A DNA stretch of 64,000 nucleotides from Paramecium octaurelia (Eukaryota; Ciliophora; Oligohymenophorea; Peniculida; Parameciidae). Both the position numbers and the translations under genes were made by a program. The DNA lies in the NCBI GenBank assembly GCA_905182995.1, contig CAJJDP010000123.1:124001-188000 (forward strand), written 5' to 3'. How positions within the stretch are numbered: the first letter of the stretch is position 1; every line of letters starts with the position of its first letter. The notes beneath the pieces are model-generated. The model had not been told where the DNA came from. It made no database searches and saw only the letters and a program-made list of their open reading frames with translations. Below, piece after piece: positions 58,327 through 64,000 of this stretch.

Positions 58327-59450
58327 ATGAAAATAGTATTATTGCTATGCATGATGATGGCTGTCTCTTTGGGAATTTCATCTAAATTAAGTCATGCTAA
58401 GAAGTTGGAAGAACTTCGTGGTAGTAAACTGGGCAAGACTATTTTAAATTTAGTGAATCTTCATTCTTCAGTAGAAGGTCCCATTTCTGAATTGATAGAA
58501 GCAATAGAAGAGTTAGTAAGATCAACAATAATAATAGATAGCTGACATCAACACCAATATTGATGAAGTGGAATACAAATTTTAAGTACGCACAAATGAG
58601 CACAATTCCTATGTGGCTCAGGTGGGATAACAATTACAAGATGCTGAATAAGATATTGCAAGAATGATTGATGTCATAGATAATTTATTGATTCCAAGAA
58701 GAGATCAAATAAGAAATAAAATTGAATCCCTCATTGAATATGATGAATTTAATAGAAAAAACGTAGATGAAACTACACTCCTTAGACAATAAGAACATGA
58801 GGCATACCTTTAATAAATAGAGGAAGACAACGATGCACTTGATGCTATTGACGATGCCATCAATTTGGTAAGTTCTTTATCAAATCCATCTTTGTTACAA
58901 ATCAAGAATATCAAATTTACATTGAAGAGATTGTCATCCAAATAATGGAATCGTGTTCATCAAGGACCTATGGTACAAGCTTTGCTTTAGATCGCATTAA
59001 ACTAAAATTTTAGTGACTAAGGAATATTGAAACAGATTGTAGATGCATTAAATGAATTCAGAAATCAAGTTGTCGAAGCTATGAATGCATTAACTAAACA
59101 AGAGTAAGTTAATAATGAAGAGTTTGAAGAAAGATTAGAACAGTTGGATAATGAGCATCGAGAATTCCAGAGATAAATCAATCAAGCTCAAGTGGAGTTG
59201 GATGCTACAGATCGTAATTATATTTCACTATTTAATTGTAGAAAAACTAGAAGATTGCAATCAATTCCTTGTTCAGAGATAGGCTGACAGATTATAATAC
59301 AAATCCCAATTGGATCTAGAAAATGAAACCTATGCTGTCGACACTGACATACACACTCAAACTGCTAATGAACTCCAAAGGGAATTGCCTATTGCAGAAT
59401 AAGGATTATCGCTAATAAAATCAGCCGATTTTTCTGATATTAAGATATGA
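58327..59450 (+). CDS. trichocyst matrix protein
   Basis: A crystalline core protein of the trichocyst, the Paramecium dense-core secretory granule. ATG 58327 gives a signal peptide (MKIVLLLCMMMAVSLGISS). The mature part is heptad-rich and acidic with Ala/Val/Leu periodicity, as in this family: ILNLVNLHSSVEGPISELIE, QLQDAEQDIARMIDVIDNLL, LRQQEHEAYLQQIEEDNDAL, QIVDALNEFRNQVVEAMNAL, NEHREFQRQINQAQVELDAT. Two introns (22 and 28 nt) leave 1,074 coding nt (357 residues). Family members are normally cleaved to mature polypeptides before crystallising. The best taxonomic marker in the window. Confidence 0.88.
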
Positions 59451-59478
59451 ATCATAATAAATAATTATTTATTTAATA

Positions 59479-61364
59479 ATGAAAAGCAAAATAAAAAAAT
59501 AACCACCTTAATATGCCCTCAAATTAACAAAAGTAAATTAGACTCTTGACTCCAAAAATCTCAAAGTACTCAACCTTTAAGGATTATAATTATTACAAAT
59601 CGATATCAGAGTGGAAAATCTACTAACTCTTATTTTAGATTGTAACAATCTTAAGAATGTAGACATCATTTCTCAATTTCCCAATTTAAATACTTTGTCA
59701 ATAGCTCATAATCAAATAGAAGAATTCGATGTCCCCTCAAGTATTTTACTCAATATTATCAAGCTCTTAGAATATTAAATATATCTAATAATCTCTTAAA
59801 GACTATCCATCTAAGATAATTATAACAGCTAGATGCCAGTTCCAATTAATTATAACTCCTTAAATAAGATTAATAAAACAATCTCACTTAGTTTAAAATA
59901 GATTGGCTAAAAATAATAAATTAAAATGATGTCTGGGAACATTTAACAATAAAATAATTTGCAAATTAATAATAAATTACTTTCCAATAATTTTTAGACA
60001 AAGCAATCGATTTACTAATACAATATGGATTCAAAAAAGAGAATAATTGTTTCGACTAAAAGATTATTCACACTTCAATACTCTAAAATGATAAATATTA
60101 TTTTGATTTAATCTTACCCTATTACAAAGAGAATCGGCATCTTTTTGATAATTCTGAAACTCCTTTGTGTTTGGCAATCAAAAAACTAAAAATGAACTTT
60201 ATCGGAGATCTCATGAGTAACATACCTATCAAATACGAAATCGATGCATTTCATGAATCCATTAAACAAGGACAAATATCTCTAGTAAAACAATTCCTAG
60301 AGTTGGGAATCGATTCTAATGGATATAGTTAAAAGGGGATGACTCCCCTAACGAATGCAGTCTTGAACATTACCTAAATGAATATGGAGATGATCATTCA
60401 TCTGCTCCTTTAAAGTTAAGCTAATCCCAACAAATTAAATTAAAATGGGTATTCATTAATTCAAATGTGCATCATTAAATCCAATCTAACTGCACTTAGA
60501 TTCATTGCAAATCTGAATAAAAAAAAACAAACTAGGTTGAAATTTAGAATGAACATTAAAAATACTAACGGAGATTATCCTTTGCATTTAGCTGTGAATA
60601 GTGTCAGCATCCTCTATTTTCTGCTCAATAATTAAATTGGAAATCCCTTATAAGTTAATTATTAAAATCTGACAGCCAAACAAATGCCATTCTCTTAGAA
60701 TAGACCCCTTGTGTATAAATTGCTACAAAAGGAAGAGAGACTTTAAGTCGCAAAATAGTTAGCAAAAAATGATTTAAAATTTAGAGTGTTGAACAAGTGT
60801 TAAAACACTTAAAAAGATTATAGTAGTGACAGTTCTTGTCCTGAGTTATCTGAAGATGAAATGCCCAATAAACCAAAAATTAACAGAAAATATATCACTG
60901 AAATCGATGAATTAAGTGAAGATATCAGACAGTTATCCGAAGATGAAGAGTGTTAACATAATTGCAGTTCAGAATCAGAAATATAATATCCAAAAGATAA
61001 TCTAAAGTCCCTCAAATTAGTTCAATTAAATTATTAAAATTATCAACTCTTTAAACTCAATTCACATATTAGATAGAACAGTATATTAATCAATAAAATC
61101 AATAAGAAAAGATTAAACGCAGATTAGTTCAATTATTACTCAAGACAAGGATAAAACTTTAAAGAAAAAACAACTTCTTTAGTTTGTCTCAGACAGGAAC
61201 TACTCCTTTTGGGATAGATAAGATAATACCAAGACCTAATTTGTTCTGATTTTACTTCATACATGAATAAACTCAATCAAACTATACTCAATTTAGAGTC
61301 GGAGTTTCAAAAGGATTTGCTTAAAGATTATATGAATTTTTAATAAGTTTAATTTTTAATATGA
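59479..61364 (+). CDS. leucine-rich-repeat plus ankyrin-repeat protein, 620 aa
   Basis: ATG 59479 (MKSKIKKQPPQYALKLTK). LRRs in the first ~150 residues: LKVLNLQGLQLLQIDIRVEN, LLTLILDCNNLKNVDIISQF, PNLNTLSIAHNQIEEF, LRILNISNNLLKTIHLRQLQ. Ankyrin-type repeats follow: NSETPLCLAIKKLKMNFIGD, QISLVKQFLELGIDSNG with KGMTPLTNAVLNI, and NTNGDYPLHLAVNSV. The C-terminus holds acidic LSEDE repeats (ELSEDEMPNK; ELSEDIRQLSEDEEC) and a helical end. One 23-nt intron. TGA 61362-61364 overlaps an ATG of the next gene. A protein-interaction scaffold; partner unknown. Confidence 0.8.
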
Positions 61365-61773
61365 GTTACTTAGTGATATCAATATTAATTATTTTATGTA
61401 GAGTATTTAAGAGTCAATTATTGATAAATACCCTGATAGAGTGTATGATTATTACAAATAATTCTTAGCCCAATTTTACTTGAAATAATAGAAAAATCTA
61501 AACTTCAATTTTCGGATGGATCAAAATTCAAAAAGTATTTGGTTGATAAATCAGATCACTTTTATCACTTTTTTTAAATACTAAGAAACTCTTTAAAATT
61601 GTCAAAGTAAGAATCCATCTATTTATTTGTGAACAAAACCGGGTTGATCAAACCAGGTAATTAAATTTTCATATTTAGAAAGTTAAGTTGGAGAAATCTA
61701 TGCAAAATATCGTAGCAATGATGGGTTTTTAAGAATCATCTTAAATGAATATGCTACATTTGGAAATTGTTGA
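61361..61773 (+). CDS. ATG8-like ubiquitin-fold protein
   Basis: The autophagy modifier that is conjugated to phosphatidylethanolamine. Family landmarks: ESIIDKYPDRVPILLEIIEK (the YPDRVP core), then KFKKYLVDKSDHFYHFFQIL, ESIYLFVNKTGLIKP, VGEIYAKYRSNDGFLRIILN and EYATFGNC. The Gly in FG is the expected conjugation site, exposed by removal of the last two residues. Introns of 26 and 22 nt are required; a 29-nt first intron allows the start MSYLSIQESI at 61361, giving 111 residues. An internal ATG at 61396 (MQSIQESI) is an alternative. Divergent: the N-terminal helix region is shorter than usual. Confidence 0.75.
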
Positions 61774-62575
61774 GGATCGATTATTTATTTCTAAATAATT
61801 TTTATTATTGTATTTAAAATAATATAAATTCAGAGAAAATGTTAAATTCTATTTTTAATGAATTCTAAATATACTCCTCCAGCCTTACTTTAAATTATTT
61901 TAGTAGGTTCCATATACTTATAGAACTAATTTTATTCTCATGATTTCTAAATTTCATAAATATATGCCATCCTAATCATTTTTAATCATAATTTTGGAAT
62001 TTTCGTTTTTTAAAACCTAGAATCAGGAAGAAATGCTTAAAACATGAATTTGACAAGATCATTTAATAAGTACAATACTTCCTTTTTTATTCTATAACTA
62101 TTTTATATCATTTTTATTATTTATCTCTTCCTAATTTCTTAAGGTATTAATCTTCATTTTTAATTCTGATTTTCCGCTTTTTGAATAAATGGCTCATTTC
62201 ACCTTTTATATCTTCGAAAGTATCATATCATTTTTATTTTTTAATTATTATTAACCCATTATTAGGCTCATTCATTCTTCACCTTTTTTCATAATAGTTT
62301 AATGACAATAACAAATAATCTGAGAATGATGATATTGCAATAGATTCCCATGATGTATCAATAAGTAGAATCTACTCTACTTAATCTTATATTAGGAATT
62401 TGAAGAAACTAAAATAATTTATTGCAAAAATCTCTAGAGGAATATGGTTAGAAACTGGAATAAATGTAAAATTGAGATGAATAAACAAATTCCTTGATAC
62501 TACTGGATGAGATCAATTATAATGATATTTTATTATACATATTTATACGATATTATATTTGTTGATTTAGTAATA
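61774..62575. other. AT-rich intergenic region
   Basis: About 800 bp between two plus-strand genes. Small ORFs occur (for example ATG near 62188) but none has coding composition. No RNA gene recognised. Confidence 0.4.
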
Positions 62576-64000
62576 ATGGAAAACTAACATCCATTCATCG
62601 TACTTCTTCTGGGAGACTGCAATACAGGGAAATCAACAATAGTGGGGAGATATTTGGAGAACAAATTAGTTGAACCACAACCAACAGTTGGAATAGTAAA
62701 GCGAGAGAGCCAAATAGAAATTGGTAACAGCAATTAGAAGGCTTAAGTATTTTGGTTAGCTATTTAGATCTACGACACATCTGGGAATGAAAAATTTAGA
62801 GCCTAAGTTTTGGCTGAATTTAAGAATTCATCAGCTGTGGTATTGGTTTACGATATAACTGATTATCAAAGCTTTTAAAATGTGCAGACGTTACAGAAAG
62901 GTATTGAGTAGATTGATTGTGACTTAGAGGTGGCAAGATAGAATCCAAATATAGATTATTGGATAGTTGTGGGAAACAAGTTGGATTTGAAGGAGCAAAG
63001 AAAAGTTCATATGGATGAAGGAAAGAAGTTTGCATCAGCGATTGGGGCTAGATTTATGGAATGCTCAGCTTAACAACCAAGCAATATCAATTTGATATTC
63101 TTGACAATTCAACAATGGACTTAGATTAACATTTAACCGAAATATGTCCCAGAGCAAACTCAAAGACTTTTGGAGAAATTGAATAATGATGAGCAACAAA
63201 AGCAACTTTAGACTTCTACCTCGAAAAACAATTAAACAAAATTCAAAAATAAGAATACGAGTTTCTCTTTGATATAGAATAATACGAATAATGTAGTTTC
63301 GTCGTCATTTGATGATTAATAAAATTCATTTAATGGAGATAGCATGTAAGATTATTTTGCATAATTATTAAAAAAAGCAGATTAGTAGACTCAAAAAGTA
63401 AATTAATGATATTATAAAGTTAGCAGATGTGATTGTAGAGGAAGCATAAGAAAATATAATTTAATCGTTGAAATAACAAACATTGACAATTTCAAATTCG
63501 AAACCACTATATCTTCTCGAAGATCCAAGTTCTCAGTTATAAGAGAAAGCTGAAGACAAAATATCAATGATGAAAAAGAAGCATAAATAATTAGATAAGT
63601 TGAGGAAAGAGATTGCGTAAAACTTGTTACTTGTTCAGGAACAAAGGAAGAAGCTTACAACTGATTAAGTTATTGAGAACACTTAAACTTAAAAGTTAGA
63701 GAGAGAGTTATAAAAAAGATTGTTGAGTGTTGAAAAGAATATGGATTTCTTGAAAACTGATATCATTTTATCCTAAAAGTCACAGAAGTTTTGTACTAAT
63801 AAAAATCATTTTCTATCAAGTGATTAAACTCAAATTCTCAAATAACACATTAACTAAATTCAAAATCCGGAACACATTAAAGAGTAGAATGAACAGATTG
63901 CTAAAATCAAAATTGAAAGAAAGAAACTAGAAGAATCAAGAAACAATAGATATAAACAATATGTTGATAATTTAGAATCTCTGTTGAAATAGGAGAAGGA
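62576..64000 (+). CDS. Rab-like GTPase fused to a coiled coil (3' partial)
   Basis: ATG 62576 (MENQHPFIVLLLGDCNTGKS). G-domain motifs in order: P-loop GDCNTGKST, switch I EPQPTVGIVK (conserved Thr), G3 YDTSGNEKFRAQ, VVLVYDITDYQSF, G4 NKLD and G5 ECSA. This is Rab-like, but the G3 Gln that normally catalyses GTP hydrolysis is Asn. The expected C-terminal Cys tail is absent; instead, after a 22-nt intron at 63398-63419 (AAG acceptor), a long coiled coil continues to the window edge (KKHKQLDKLRKEIAQNLLLV; KKLEESRNNRYKQYVDNLES). Probably a membrane-trafficking or cytoskeletal regulator; truncated by the window. Confidence 0.85.

Noticed and set aside
1-64000. CRISPR arrays, insertion sequences, bacterial operons or ribosome binding sites
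   Set aside because: The sequence is ciliate nuclear DNA; no spaced short repeats or transposase genes were seen, and the standard-code reading frames are short fragments of TAA/TAG-containing genes.
1-64000. tRNA genes
   Set aside because: I looked for the T-loop TTCGA context with cloverleaf arms; hits such as 32461 and 51368 lie in coding or AT-rich sequence without a matching acceptor stem. A tRNA search program would settle it.

Overview
The window is ciliate macronuclear DNA, almost certainly Paramecium. It is very AT-rich. Long reading frames open up only when TAA and TAG are read as glutamine and TGA is the only stop. Introns are tiny (about 20-32 nt). A gene at 58327-59450 reads as a trichocyst matrix protein, a Paramecium secretory-granule family. 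Genes are densely packed on both strands, with short gaps. All coordinates below run from start codon to stop codon and include introns.

Left part (1-21 kb): the 3' end of a membrane protein, an EF-hand protein, a large PAS-domain membrane protein, a cyclic-nucleotide-gated-type K+ channel, a 50-residue MGC-start protein, HMG-CoA lyase back to back with a small bromodomain-NET protein, a TTLL3-type tubulin glycylase, an unknown protein and the retromer subunit VPS35. Middle (21-37 kb): unknown proteins, a luminal C2H2 zinc-finger protein, a helical-repeat-like protein, ribosomal protein eL42, a C2 protein with a GYPPQ tail, oligoribonuclease, a cold-shock-domain protein, a coiled-coil protein, an RRM protein, a large unknown protein, an MFSD1-like transporter and a Myb protein. 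Right part (37-64 kb): a SUN-domain protein, a polytopic membrane protein, Prp19, ribosomal protein eL31, the PP2A scaffold A subunit, APC6/CDC16, a 5S rRNA gene, coiled-coil and basic proteins, a type I membrane protein, the trichocyst protein, an LRR-ankyrin protein, an ATG8-like protein and a Rab-like GTPase fused to a coiled coil that runs off the window.

Two stretches are exact direct duplications, each interrupted by a single N (1,349 bp around position 39002; 1,269 bp around position 52281). They look like unmerged contig overlaps, not biology; collapsing them leaves one intact copy of every gene involved.

The genes are ordinary eukaryotic housekeeping, ciliary, secretory and signalling genes with no operon logic. 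I found no convincing new multi-gene system. The most interesting points are splice acceptors (AAG used past an earlier TAG, GTT/GTG donors, one possible GC-AG intron), several ATGA stop/start overlaps between neighbouring ORFs, unusual domain combinations, and the assembly artefacts. Gene calls rest on reading by eye; starts and introns marked approximate are uncertain.
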